NCBI GenBank assembly: GCA_001306305.2
Contig: CP155577.1
Coordinates: forward strand, 1,533,501 to 1,597,500
Length of the DNA stretch: 64,000 nucleotides
Direction of reading: 5' to 3'
From: Citromicrobium bathyomarinum
GTDB lineage: Bacteria; Pseudomonadota; Alphaproteobacteria; Sphingomonadales; Sphingomonadaceae
The notes below the pieces were generated by a model. It did not search any database, was not told where the DNA came from, and worked only from the letters and a program-made list of their open reading frames with translations. The position numbers and the translations under genes were made by a program. The first letter of the stretch is position 1. Each line of letters starts with the position of its first letter. Of this stretch, positions 44,651 to 55,112 are shown in pieces.

Positions 44651-45897
44651 TGGCTGCAGCACGTATTGCGCGCGTCTTCGGCGCGGTGAACCTTGGGTCG
44701 TTTCGCGTCTCCGCCATGATCATGGGCCTGACCGAGGGTGGCGAGATGATCGTGCTCGGCTCCTCCCACCGGGCCAGTGCGGGCGTGCGGCGCGGCTACG
44801 TCACCGACAGCCAGGCCGCGACCCACGCGATCCGCGAGGCGGTGGAGCGGGCGGAGAAAGACGCCGGCACCGCGATCGAGAGCGTGTGGGTCGGCTGCGC
44901 CGGCGCGGGGCTGGGCAGCCGCGTTTCGCGGGTCGAAATCCCGATCAACGGCCGCCGGATCGAGGAAGAGGACGTCGACCACCTGCTGGTCACCGCGCGC
45001 GACACGCTGGAGCCAGACGGGCGGATGGTGCTGCACGCGCAGCCCGCGCATTACTCGGTCGATGGCCCGCACGGCGTTGCCAACCCGGTTGGCCTCTATG
45101 CCGAACAGCTGGGGGTGGACGTGCACATCCTGCTCGCCGACGGGGCCCCGATCCGCAACATCATTACCGCGGTGCAGAGCGCGCATCTGACGGTCGAAGG
45201 CGTGGTCGCCGCACCGATCGCCTCGGCGCACGCTGCGCTGACGCCCGAGGAACGCGAGCTTGGCACCGCCTTGATCGAGATCGGCAGCGACGTGACCAAT
45301 GTCGCAGTGCTGCGCAACGGCATGGTCCAGGCGATGCGGGCGATCCCGCTCGGCTCGGGCGACATTACCGACGCGATCGCGAGCCGGTTCGGCATTCGCC
45401 GCCAGCATGCGCAGCGGCTCAAGTGCGTGTCGGGCTCGGCGCTTGCCAGCCCCAGCGATCATCGCGAGCAGGTGCCGGTCGATCCCGACGATCCGCGCGC
45501 CGGTTCGATCAACCGCGCCGATCTGGTAGCGGTGGTCACCGAACAGCTCGGCCGGATCACCGACGAGGCGGGCAAAGCTTTGAAGGCGATGGATTTCGCG
45601 GGGGCTCGCGGCGGGCCCGCCGTGCTTACCGGGGGCGGGGCGGAACTGCCGGGCAGTGCGGAGTTCGTCCAGAACGCGCTGGGCCGCCCGGTGCGCATCG
45701 GCAAGCCGCAGACGCTGCGCGGCCTGCCGCCGGCCCATTCCTCGCCCGGGTTTTCCACGCTAGTGGGGCTGTGCATTTACGCTGCGCGGGACCCGGTGGA
45801 CATCCGCACCGTTAAGGCCAAGTACCAGTCGCAGACGCGTGCGCGCGGGCTGGGCCTGGTCAATCGGGTCTGGCGCGCCGGGCGCGACTATTTCTGA
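44650..45897 (+). CDS. ftsA: Cell division protein FtsA
   Basis: 415 residues. An actin-like ATPase that tethers FtsZ to the membrane through a C-terminal amphipathic helix (GLVNRVWRAGRDYF). Nucleotide site pieces visible: the phosphate-1 stretch FGAVNLGSFRVSA, where Asn stands in place of the usual acidic residue, phosphate-2 LIEIGSDVTNVAV, and adenosine motif VLTGGGAELPG. The substitution may be lineage-typical. A 140-base gap separates it from ftsZ. Confidence 0.95.
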   Translation: MAAARIARVFGAVNLGSFRVSAMIMGLTEGGEMIVLGSSHRASAGVRRGYVTDSQAATHAIREAVERAEKDAGTAIESVWVGCAGAGLGSRVSRVEIPINGRRIEEEDVDHLLVTARDTLEPDGRMVLHAQPAHYSVDGPHGVANPVGLYAEQLGVDVHILLADGAPIRNIITAVQSAHLTVEGVVAAPIASAHAALTPEERELGTALIEIGSDVTNVAVLRNGMVQAMRAIPLGSGDITDAIASRFGIRRQHAQRLKCVSGSALASPSDHREQVPVDPDDPRAGSINRADLVAVVTEQLGRITDEAGKALKAMDFAGARGGPAVLTGGGAELPGSAEFVQNALGRPVRIGKPQTLRGLPPAHSSPGFSTLVGLCIYAARDPVDIRTVKAKYQSQTRARGLGLVNRVWRAGRDYF

Positions 45898-45931
45898 TCG
45901 CCCGGCCATGCAGGCCCAAATGCGCGAGTAA

Positions 45932-45952
45932 TGTGGAAAAGACCGTGGATAA
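45932..45952. promoter_or_regulatory. Two DnaA-box-like sites upstream of ftsZ
   Basis: TGTGGAAAA (45932-45940) and CGTGGATAA (45944-45952) each match the DnaA-box consensus TTATCCACA on the opposite strand in eight of nine bases, 12 bases apart, about 86-106 bases before ftsZ. In Caulobacter DnaA activates ftsZ. The role here is inferred from matches and position only. Confidence 0.4.
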
Positions 45953-46037
45953 CCATTAAGGTTCGCGGCGCTTTCTGCCACACGAATATATTGAGAAATC
46001 GGCAAGAGAGCCGCCGGTTTCACGGAGTGAAGACCTT

Positions 46038-47735
46038 ATGAGCATCAATATCGGCCCCGACCCTTCCGACGATCTGCGCCCCCGGATCACGGTTATCGGC
46101 GTCGGCGGTGCCGGCGGTAACGCCATCGCCAACATGATGGAGGCCGACATCGAGGGTGTCGACTTCATCGTTGCCAACACCGATGCGCAGTCGCTCAGCA
46201 CCTCCCCCGCAGAGCACCGCATCCAGCTCGGCCCGGAAAGCACCGGCGGCCTGGGCGCGGGCGCGCGGCCCGAACTGGGCAAGGCGGCTGCGGAAGAGAC
46301 GGTGGACCAGATCGAGGAAGCGCTCGAAGGCGTGAACATGTGCTTCATCGCCGCCGGGATGGGCGGCGGCACGGGCACCGGCGCTGCGCCGGTGATCGCG
46401 GAGGCCGCGCGGCGCAAGAACGTGCTGACCGTCGGCGTGGTGACCAAGCCGTTCCTGTTCGAAGGCACGCGCCGGATGCGCGCCGCCGAGGCGGGGATCG
46501 AAGAGCTTCAGCGCCATGTCGACACGCTGATCGTCATTCCCAACCAGAACCTGTTCCTGATCGCCAAGCCGGAGACGACCTTCAAGGAAGCGTTCCGCAT
46601 GGCGGACGAGGTGCTGCAGCAGGGCGTGCGCTCGATCACCGACCTGATGGTGATGCCGGGTCTGATCAACCTCGACTTCGCCGACGTCAAATCGGTGATG
46701 GAAGAGATGGGTAAGGCGATGATGGGCACCGGCGAGGCCGAGGGCGACAACCGCGCCCGCGAGGCTGCCGAACAGGCGATCGCCAACCCGCTGCTCGACG
46801 GCGTGTCGATGGCGGGCGCCAAGGGTGTGATCATCTCGATCATCGGCGGCGAAGACATGAAGCTGCTCGAAGTGGACGAGGCAGCGAACCACATCCGCGA
46901 TCTGGTGGACGAAGACGCGAACATCATCTGGGGTTCGGCGTTCAATCCCAATCTCGAAGGCAAGATCCGCGTCTCGGTCGTCGCGACCGGGATAGACGAC
47001 GGCGTGAGCAGCCACTCTGCATCGCCGCGCAGCGCGATGGCCTCCGCCCCCGAACCGCGCCCGGCCAAGCGTCCGGCGCTCGATTTTGCCGAGCGTGGCG
47101 AATCGGACGAGCGCGGTGGCGAGCCGCAGGGCACCAGCCCGGCAATGCCGCAGTCGTTCGGTGAACCGTCCTCCGGCGGTGCGCGTATGAGCAGCGATTA
47201 CAGCGAAGACTATCACGAAGACGGGGCCGAGGATGTCGATGGCATCGTCGATCCGCTCGCCGGTCTGCGCAACGAAGATGAAGACGACGCGCCCGCAGCC
47301 GCGCCCGAACCTTCCGCCGACGCACCCTTCGCCCGCCCCTCCGGCGAGCGGAAGCCGTTCGACGGTAACCCGGCGGACGATTGGGGCAGCGCGTCGGACC
47401 ACGACGATACGCTCGACCTGGGCGAAGCGCAGGAGGCACCCCCGCGCTCCGGCGATGACTCCGACGAGCTGGTGCTGGGCGAAGACGCTGGCGAGGAAGC
47501 GCCCGAGCCGGAGCCCGCGCCATCGCGCGGTCGCCGTCGCGGGCTCGTTTCAGGCGAGGGCGATGCGCAGCGCAAGCCTGCGCCCCCGCTGCCGCAGGGC
47601 GGTGGCGGCGGCACGCTGTTCGAACGGATGGCCAAGCTGTCCCGTGGCGGAGCACCCGAAGAGGACGATGACGAGGACGATGATGGCTCCTCGCTCAACA
47701 TCCCGCGGTTTCTCGGGCGACAGAACAACCAGTAA
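46038..47735 (+). CDS. ftsZ: Cell division protein FtsZ
   Basis: 565 residues. Tubulin-like GTPase forming the Z ring. The core (about 1-320) has the tubulin signature [11 protein letters not shown] and T-loop NTDAQSL. The C-terminal linker (about 325-550) is very long, acidic and rich in Asp, Glu, Pro and Ser, and ends in the conserved partner-binding peptide [13 protein letters not shown], which binds FtsA. Linker length of about 225 residues is above Caulobacter's about 170. An own promoter region in the 140-base gap is likely. Confidence 0.97.
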   Translation: MSINIGPDPSDDLRPRITVIGVGGAGGNAIANMMEADIEGVDFIVANTDAQSLSTSPAEHRIQLGPESTGGLGAGARPELGKAAAEETVDQIEEALEGVNMCFIAAGMGGGTGTGAAPVIAEAARRKNVLTVGVVTKPFLFEGTRRMRAAEAGIEELQRHVDTLIVIPNQNLFLIAKPETTFKEAFRMADEVLQQGVRSITDLMVMPGLINLDFADVKSVMEEMGKAMMGTGEAEGDNRAREAAEQAIANPLLDGVSMAGAKGVIISIIGGEDMKLLEVDEAANHIRDLVDEDANIIWGSAFNPNLEGKIRVSVVATGIDDGVSSHSASPRSAMASAPEPRPAKRPALDFAERGESDERGGEPQGTSPAMPQSFGEPSSGGARMSSDYSEDYHEDGAEDVDGIVDPLAGLRNEDEDDAPAAAPEPSADAPFARPSGERKPFDGNPADDWGSASDHDDTLDLGEAQEAPPRSGDDSDELVLGEDAGEEAPEPEPAPSRGRRRGLVSGEGDAQRKPAPPLPQGGGGGTLFERMAKLSRGGAPEEDDDEDDDGSSLNIPRFLGRQNNQ

Positions 47736-47788
47736 CGGCGACGAACCGCGCCGTTCCCGGCGCAAGGGGCTGTTCAGCGCGTAGCGGC

Positions 47789-49441
47789 ATGACTAGAACC
47801 CGCAGGATGACGGGTTGCAAGCTTCTGCGCGCCATGCCGACGGCGCTTTCTCTCGTGCTGGTGGCCGGCGGTGCGCCGGCGCTGGCGCAATCTGGCGATA
47901 CGGTGTCGCGCGCGGTGGTCCAGCCGCTGCCGCCTGCCGCGTCCGACGATCTCAACGCCGCGCTGCTGCGGCTTGCGGCGGATCGGCGCGATGTCGATGC
48001 GCTGATCTCCGCCGGGCTCGCCTCGCTCTCGCTAGACGATATCGATGCGGCGATTGGCTTCTTCGGACGCGCCAAGGAATTGTCGCCCGAGAATCCCCGG
48101 ATCGCCGAGGGGATGGGTGCTGCCTACGTGCGATCAGGCCGCCCGGTCGAAGCGCTGAGCCTGTTCGAGCAGGCCGATCAGGCGGGGATCGGCACCGGCA
48201 CGCTATGGGCGGACCGGGGGCTCGCCTATGATCTGGTTGGCCAGAACGACGCCGCGCAGACCGCTTATCAGCGGGCGCTGCAAGGCAAGAACGACCCTGC
48301 GGTGCGGCAGCGTCTGGCGCTCAGCTACGCGATCGCGGGCAACCGCGAGGCGTTCGAGGAAGAGCTGCGACCCTTGCTGGAAGAGCGCGACTACAACGCG
48401 TACCGTACCCGTGCATTTGGCCTCGCCGTGCTCGGTCAGGCGGACGAGGCGCTGGAGATCGCCCGTGCCGTTATGCCACGCGATCTGGCGGGGCGGATGG
48501 AGCCCTACCTGCGGTTCATGCCGCGCCTGACGAAGTCGCAGCAGGCAGCGGCCGCCAATCTGGGCCTTTATCCGTCGGCCACCCGGATCGGGCGCGACGA
48601 TCCGCGCATTGCGAGCGCGGCGGGTGCGGCCACGCCCGGCGCAGCCGTTCCCACGCCGAACGATGCCGGGCAGGGCGCAAGCGTAGCCAGCAGCACGCCG
48701 ACCGTGCGCGACCTGCGCGATCCGCTCTCGCGCACCTTCATGCGTCCTTCGCGTACGCGCGTGGCAATCCAGATCCCGCCGCCGCCTGCTCGCCAGCCCG
48801 AACCAGAGGTACAGCCCACGCCGGAACCGCAGGTCGCTTCGCAACAGGCGGGCGAACTGGCTCCCGCAGTGCAGCAACAGGCACCGGGCGCCGCAGTTCG
48901 CGTGGCCGAAACCGCCGCTCCGTCGGGGCAGGCTGCCCCTGGCCTGATCGGCCCCGAAATGGGCCAGCCCGAATCGCGGCAGGCAGCGCCTGTCTTCGCC
49001 GCAGCCCAGACCCGCCAGCCCACCAGCCCCCCGGCGACGGGGCCGGTCGATCTGGCAGACGCTTTTGCCGACTTCGCGGAGCCGACCGGCGTCGATGTGG
49101 TCGGCGGCGATGTGGTCGATATCAGCGCGATCACGCCCAAGCGGGAGAAGAAGGAGCCGCCGCCACCGCCGCCCGCGCCGCGCCGGATCTGGCTCCAGCT
49201 GGGAATCGGCCAGGATCTCGCCCTGCTGCGCAGCGACTGGCGGCTCAAATATCGCAAGATCGATGCGCTTAAGGGGGCGGAACCCTTCACCATCGCGTGG
49301 GGTCAGACCAATCGGCTGCTGGCCGGGCCGTTCGATAGCCAGGCCGATGCGCGCAAGGCGCTCAACGCGCTGTCCGGCGACAATATCGATTCCTTCATCT
49401 GGACCAGCCCGGAAGGCGCTGCGGTCGAGCCGTTGGGCTGA
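47789..49441 (+). CDS. Exported TPR and SPOR-domain protein
   Basis: 550 residues. Probable signal peptide (MPTALSLVLVAGGAPALA, from about residue 16), a TPR-like solenoid (about 50-240; ALISAGLASLSLDDIDAAIGFF is followed by further helical repeats), a Pro/Ala/Gln-rich linker (about 260-455) and a C-terminal SPOR domain (about 465-545, WLQLGIGQDLALLRSDW ... AGPFDSQADARKALN) that binds denuded septal glycan. Directly after ftsZ, it is likely a division or cell-wall accessory protein. It is not a named Fts protein. Confidence 0.85.
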   Translation: MTRTRRMTGCKLLRAMPTALSLVLVAGGAPALAQSGDTVSRAVVQPLPPAASDDLNAALLRLAADRRDVDALISAGLASLSLDDIDAAIGFFGRAKELSPENPRIAEGMGAAYVRSGRPVEALSLFEQADQAGIGTGTLWADRGLAYDLVGQNDAAQTAYQRALQGKNDPAVRQRLALSYAIAGNREAFEEELRPLLEERDYNAYRTRAFGLAVLGQADEALEIARAVMPRDLAGRMEPYLRFMPRLTKSQQAAAANLGLYPSATRIGRDDPRIASAAGAATPGAAVPTPNDAGQGASVASSTPTVRDLRDPLSRTFMRPSRTRVAIQIPPPPARQPEPEVQPTPEPQVASQQAGELAPAVQQQAPGAAVRVAETAAPSGQAAPGLIGPEMGQPESRQAAPVFAAAQTRQPTSPPATGPVDLADAFADFAEPTGVDVVGGDVVDISAITPKREKKEPPPPPPAPRRIWLQLGIGQDLALLRSDWRLKYRKIDALKGAEPFTIAWGQTNRLLAGPFDSQADARKALNALSGDNIDSFIWTSPEGAAVEPLG

Positions 49442-49597
49442 TCCGCCCCGGCAGTTCATCCCCTGAAAAGTGCTTTTCCCACAAGGCGTGAACAGGGTTA
49501 ATGCTTTTGCACCGCTGGCTTGCCCGGCGGGTTTGCGTGCGCCCCCGTGCTTCGCCCAAGAGGTGGTGAGAAAGACAGACGGGTATAGGGATCGCCA

Positions 49598-50104
49598 ATG
49601 GAAACCGCTTTGAACGACAATATCGGCAGCGAATACGGCGCGCCGATGGATGTGCTCGCCGCGCTGTTCGACGCGCGCGGCTGGGCGCTGGACACCCATG
49701 CCGACGAAGAGCTGGGCGGCGAAATCCAGGGGGCCTGGGTCAAGTACCAGCTGCGCGCGGTGCTCCGCCCGCAGGACGGCGTGCTGCAGCTGATCTGCCT
49801 GCCCGATATCCGGGTCAGCAAGGAACAGCTGATGCCCGCCTACGAACTGCTCAGTCTGGTCAACGAGCAGGTCTGGCTCGGGCATTTCGATATCTGGAGC
49901 CAGGGCCGCGTGCTGGTCTATCGCCACGGCGCGCTGCTGGCGGATGACGGCATGCTGTCGATCAGTCAGGCGCAGGCGCTGATCGAAAACGCGGTCGATG
50001 AATGCGACCGCTTCTATCCGGCGTTCCAGTTCGTGCTGTGGGGCAACAAATCACCCGAGGACGCGCTTGAAGCGGCGATGATCGACGCGGCGGGCGAAGC
50101 GTGA
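49598..50104 (+). CDS. YbjN domain-containing protein
   Basis: 168 residues, matching the YbjN family in its start (GAPMDVLAALFDARGW) and core (LPDIRVSKEQLMPAYELLSLVN). The fold is a small type-III-secretion-chaperone-like alpha/beta unit; the function in this group is not known. No signal peptide, so cytosolic. It lies between the SPOR protein and a Bax1-like gene, with gaps of 156 and 144 bases. Confidence 0.85.
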   Translation: METALNDNIGSEYGAPMDVLAALFDARGWALDTHADEELGGEIQGAWVKYQLRAVLRPQDGVLQLICLPDIRVSKEQLMPAYELLSLVNEQVWLGHFDIWSQGRVLVYRHGALLADDGMLSISQAQALIENAVDECDRFYPAFQFVLWGNKSPEDALEAAMIDAAGEA

Positions 50105-50248
50105 GCGAAAACCGCAGAAATGCGTCATCGAATCTGAACAGGTGTTAAGCCTAAAAAGCGCAGCTCAGCCTTGAATTTCGGGCGGTTTGTCGCGATATTG
50201 AGCGATGAACCGGCGCATATCGCAGCCGGCAAATGGAGTGGCTTGAAA

Positions 50249-50989
50249 ATGGCTAACTGGGACGACCGCACACGGCAGGGTTTCGGCTCTGTGCCGCGCG
50301 CCGGGGGCGATGTCGCCTCGCGCACGACCTTCGATGCAGGGCTGCGCAAGTACATGCTCTCGATCTACAACTACATGTGCTCGGGCGTGCTGCTGACCGG
50401 CATCGTCGCGCTGCTTACCTATCAGTCGGGCCTCGCGGTGACTTTCGCGAGCGGGCCGCTGATGTGGATCGTCGCGCTGTCGCCGCTGGCAATCGTGTTC
50501 GCGATGAGCTTTGGCGCGCAGAAATTCAGCCAAGGCACCCTGCAGCTAATGTTCTGGGGCTTTGCGACCCTGATGGGCCTTTCGCTTTCTACGGTGTTCT
50601 TCGAGTATACGCAGGGCTCGATCGCTGCGACCTTCTTCGCGACGGCCGGCGCCTTCGCCGGGCTCAGCCTGTTCGGCTACACGACCAAGAAGGACCTGTC
50701 CGGTTGGGGCAGCTTCCTGATCATGGGTGTGATCGGCATCCTGATCGCGATGGTGATCAACATCTTCCTGCAGTCGGCTGCGCTTGAACTGGCCGTCAGC
50801 ATCCTCGGCGTGCTGATCTTCGCAGGGCTCACCGCGTACGACACGCAGCGGCTCAAGAGCGACTACCAGCGCCTGCGTGGCACCAGCTGGGAAGGCAAGT
50901 CGATCATCCTGGGGGCGCTGAGCCTCTACCTCGACTTCATCAACATGTTCCTGTTCCTGCTGCGCTTCATGGGTGCGGCGCGCGATTAA
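50249..50989 (+). CDS. Bax inhibitor-1 family membrane protein
   Basis: 246 residues from ATG 50249, with GGAGTGG about nine bases upstream; an upstream in-frame ATG (50171) adds non-homologous residues. Seven hydrophobic segments typical of the BI-1/YccA/YbhL family. LSTVFFEYTQGSIAATF and the late-helix TAYDTQRLKSDY contain conserved Asp residues linked to pH-sensitive calcium leak in this family. Role in the inner membrane is inferred from the family. Confidence 0.9.
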   Translation: MANWDDRTRQGFGSVPRAGGDVASRTTFDAGLRKYMLSIYNYMCSGVLLTGIVALLTYQSGLAVTFASGPLMWIVALSPLAIVFAMSFGAQKFSQGTLQLMFWGFATLMGLSLSTVFFEYTQGSIAATFFATAGAFAGLSLFGYTTKKDLSGWGSFLIMGVIGILIAMVINIFLQSAALELAVSILGVLIFAGLTAYDTQRLKSDYQRLRGTSWEGKSIILGALSLYLDFINMFLFLLRFMGAARD

Positions 50990-51021
50990 ACGCCGGATCC
51001 GGCAGGACGAACCCGAAACGA

Positions 51022-51056
51022 GACGCCCGGGGCGGATTTTCCGCTTCGGGCGTTTT
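51022..51056 (+). terminator. Rho-independent terminator after the Bax1-like gene
   Basis: ACGCCCG (51023-51029) pairs with CGGGCGT (51047-51053), with an inner GGCGGA/TCCGC pairing and a short T loop. On the + strand the 3' arm leads into TTTT. Clear intrinsic terminator for the gene ending at 50989. Confidence 0.85.
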
Positions 51057-51161
51057 CACATGCCTCGTAATGGGTTATTGGTGCCGTAACGCGAATAATG
51101 GTCGCCGCAACGCTTCCACCCCGGAGCGTCCGAGCAGATCCGCGATGGGAGCTTTTCGATT

Positions 51162-52103
51162 ATGTCCGACGACCTGAAGTCGCCGCTGCGCATCACCTTT
51201 GTCGCTGGTGCCCTGAGCCTGCTGGCCGCCTGCGCCACGCCCGCGCCGCCGCCGCCTCCTCCGCCTCCTCCGCCACCGCCGCCAATCCCCGCGCGACCGA
51301 TCCCGCCGATGGGTGCGGCTGCGACCATGCTGATTCCGCAGGTGGCGCCCGATGGCGTCCGTCAGACCGTAAACGCCTATGTGACGCCTGCGCAGACGAC
51401 TTGGAACGTGCGCTCCGCCTTCAACGTGGCCGCGCTCAACTGCCTTGCGCCCCAGCACGCGAACATCCTTGAGAACTACAAGGTGTTCCTGACCAACTTC
51501 GACAAGCCGCTCGACAAGGCGAACGACAAGGTCGAGGCGGAGTTTCGCGACAAGTACGGCGATCGCAAGACGGGCCGGGCGGAACTCGATAACTACATGA
51601 CCAAGGTCTACAACTATTTCACCATGCCGCCCGCCAAGCAGGCATTCTGCGATGCGGCGCTGGAATTGAGCAACGAATCCGTGCTGGTCGCACCGGCCGA
51701 TCTGGAGAGCTTCTCGGCCCGCGCGCTGGCTCGGTTCGAAGGCGTGTTCGAGGATTTCTTCCGCTCCTTCGAACGCTACGAAACCAATCTCGCGACGTGG
51801 GACCGTCTCTACGGTACTCCCGCCGGGCTCTACCCCAGCTACGGGCCGACCACGCAGGTGGCCGATAATGACACCGTGCCGGGCACCGAAACCAGGGTTC
51901 TGCTCAACGCGCCGATCGACAATCCAGGCGGCCAGTCGGTGACCATCCCGCAGGAGACGCAGAGCATCGACGTGATGCCCAGCACTGCGGCCACCGAAGG
52001 CACCCAGCAGCCCACCACGGGCCAAGTCGTCCTTCCCGAGACCGCCACCGCCAGCACGGCGGGCGACCTTCAGGGCCCGCCGGCCCCGGATCCGTCGCGC
52101 TGA
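51162..52103 (+). CDS. Lipoprotein with a 13-proline run
   Basis: 313 residues. Signal peptide with lipobox LAAC (Cys about residue 24), then a run of 13 prolines (about residues 29-41) before a folded central part with LNCLAPQHANILENYKVF and a C-terminal Thr/Pro/Gln-rich tail. A ribosome-binding GGGAG precedes the ATG. The central region is helical-looking and unrecognised; two later Cys (in LNCLAP and FCDAAL) could form a disulfide. The proline run will need EF-P for translation. Function unknown. Confidence 0.75.
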   Translation: MSDDLKSPLRITFVAGALSLLAACATPAPPPPPPPPPPPPPIPARPIPPMGAAATMLIPQVAPDGVRQTVNAYVTPAQTTWNVRSAFNVAALNCLAPQHANILENYKVFLTNFDKPLDKANDKVEAEFRDKYGDRKTGRAELDNYMTKVYNYFTMPPAKQAFCDAALELSNESVLVAPADLESFSARALARFEGVFEDFFRSFERYETNLATWDRLYGTPAGLYPSYGPTTQVADNDTVPGTETRVLLNAPIDNPGGQSVTIPQETQSIDVMPSTAATEGTQQPTTGQVVLPETATASTAGDLQGPPAPDPSR

Positions 52104-52111
52104 CGAACAGA

Positions 52112-52150
52112 AACCCGTCGAAAGGCCTTGCGTCTCTCGGCGGGTTCGTT
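52112..52150 (+). terminator. Possible terminator of the polyproline lipoprotein gene
   Basis: AACCCG (52112-52117) pairs with CGGGTT (52141-52146) with extra internal pairings, followed by TCGTTATT. The loop is long and the U-tract weak, so this is only suggestive. Confidence 0.4.
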
Positions 52151-52208
52151 ATTGGGCGCGCTCTCGTGCAGAAACGCATCGCGTGCTCTGCGCTTACCAC
52201 ACCTGAAC

Positions 52209-53538
<1,330 letters not shown>

Positions 53539-53563
53539 TTTTGGGATCGGACGAGCGCGCCGG

Positions 53564-54472
53564 ATGACTCTGGCGCTGACCGGCGGCACCGGTTTCGTTG
53601 GGCAGGCGGTACTTGACCTGCTCGAGGATTCCGGGGAGCGGGTGCGCGTGCTCGCGCGCAAGGTGCCGGAAAACCGGCGCGGATTCCGCTGGGTCGACGG
53701 CAGCCTCAACGAACCTTTCAAGCTCGCGCATTTGGTCGCCGATGCCGAATGCGTGATCCATATTGCCGGGCTGACCCGCGCGACCAACCCCGACCATTTC
53801 GAGATCGTCAACGTTACCGGCACGCTCAACGTGGTCGAGGCGGCGGTGCGTGCGGGGGCGAAGCGGCTGGTGTTCGTCTCCTCGCTCGCCGCGCGCGAGC
53901 CTGAGCTGTCGGCCTATGGCGCGTCGAAACGCCGTGCGGAGACGATCGTTGCCGCCAGCGGGCTCGACTGGACGATCGTGCGCCCGCCGGGCGTCTATGG
54001 CCCGCGCGACACTGATTATCTGGAGATGTTCCGCGCCGCGACCAAGGGCGTGCTGCCGGTGCCTGCCGGGGGCCGCAGCTCGATGATCCATGTGCAAGAC
54101 CTCGCGCGCCTGCTGCTCGCGCTGCGCGAAGGTGGGGAGGGGATTACGCACGAGATCTTCGAGCCTGACGATGGGCGCGATGGTGGCTGGACCCATGCGG
54201 ATATGGCGCGCGCGATCGGCGATGCGGTGGGCAAGACGGTGTTCCCGATCCCGCTGCCCGCCTTCGCGCTCCACGCCGCGGCGATGATCGACGAGCGGGT
54301 GCGCGGCCGCAATGCGCGGCTGACCCGCGACCGCGCGGGCTACCTCGCGCACAAGGACTGGACGGTCCGCCGCGATCGCGCCGTGCCGCCTGCTGTCTGG
54401 CGACCCGAGATCCTCACCCAGAACGGCCTGCGCGACACCGCGCAATGGTATCGCGAAGCGGGGATGCTCTAG
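53564..54472 (+). CDS. NAD-dependent epimerase/dehydratase (extended SDR-like)
   Basis: 302 residues. An atypical extended SDR with the nucleotide motif LTGGTGFVGQ and the active-site Tyr in SAYGASKRRAE, plus RPPGVYGPRD of the extended-SDR core. Related to the NDUFA9-like and atypical SDRs of sphingomonads. The substrate is not evident. It ends in a four-base overlap with the convergent gene on the other strand (CTAG). Confidence 0.87.
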   Translation: MTLALTGGTGFVGQAVLDLLEDSGERVRVLARKVPENRRGFRWVDGSLNEPFKLAHLVADAECVIHIAGLTRATNPDHFEIVNVTGTLNVVEAAVRAGAKRLVFVSSLAAREPELSAYGASKRRAETIVAASGLDWTIVRPPGVYGPRDTDYLEMFRAATKGVLPVPAGGRSSMIHVQDLARLLLALREGGEGITHEIFEPDDGRDGGWTHADMARAIGDAVGKTVFPIPLPAFALHAAAMIDERVRGRNARLTRDRAGYLAHKDWTVRRDRAVPPAVWRPEILTQNGLRDTAQWYREAGML

Positions 54473-55074
54473 CTTACTCCATCCGGTGCTCTGCACGCTG
54501 CGGCGCTATAGGCCTCCCGATAGGGCCGGTCCCAGCACCGCTCCATTGCTTCCAGTACGTTGAGGTTGGGCGGCCAGCTTATCTCGAAAACGGTCCCGTC
54601 TGCTGCGGAGACATGTCTCTGGTCGCTATCGGGAACCTGTTTGAGGCCTTCGATCGAGCGGCGCAGGCCGTCGCGATCGCGGGCCAGGAATGCGATTGTG
54701 CCCGATACGTAGTGGTTCCAGCCGAAATCGGCATCTTCCTCGGGAGGATGGTAGGTTATCCGGAACAGGGCGATTGCCTGATCGGTCTGTCCGGCATAGG
54801 CGCGCATCTGCCCTTCGTGCCAGTAGAGGATGCTTTCATGCGCGCGCTTGGCGTAGCGCCATTCGCGGATCAGCTCGGCTGCGGCGAGCTCGCATCCTTC
54901 TTTTTTCGCGAGAGCACGCCAGCCGCCATCCATATCCTGATCGAAGGCGTCGCGGTCGAGCGCGAGCATCGCATCGAGATCGTAGGAGCAGTCGGAAGCG
55001 GCGCTTGCGGTTGAGGGGCCCGTAGCTGCTCCGGGTACGGGCTGGGTAAGGGCGAGGATCAGGGACAGCAACAC
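54469..55074 (-). CDS. Secreted protein of unknown function
   Basis: 201 residues. A short signal peptide (MLLSLILALTQPVPGAA) and a mature region with helical character (DCSYDLDAMLALDRDAFDQDMDGGWRALAKKEGC, about 28-61), which has three cysteines near its ends. Tetratricopeptide-like helical pairing is possible (AGQTDQAIALFRITYHPPEEDA) but weak. No family recognised. It stands alone before the cysH operon, tail-to-tail with the epimerase gene. Confidence 0.65.
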   Translation of the reverse strand: MLLSLILALTQPVPGAATGPSTASAASDCSYDLDAMLALDRDAFDQDMDGGWRALAKKEGCELAAAELIREWRYAKRAHESILYWHEGQMRAYAGQTDQAIALFRITYHPPEEDADFGWNHYVSGTIAFLARDRDGLRRSIEGLKQVPDSDQRHVSAADGTVFEISWPPNLNVLEAMERCWDRPYREAYSAAACRAPDGVS

Positions 55075-55112
55075 CGCGCGAGGCTAGCACACGTCCGGCG
55101 GCGAGCAAGCCT

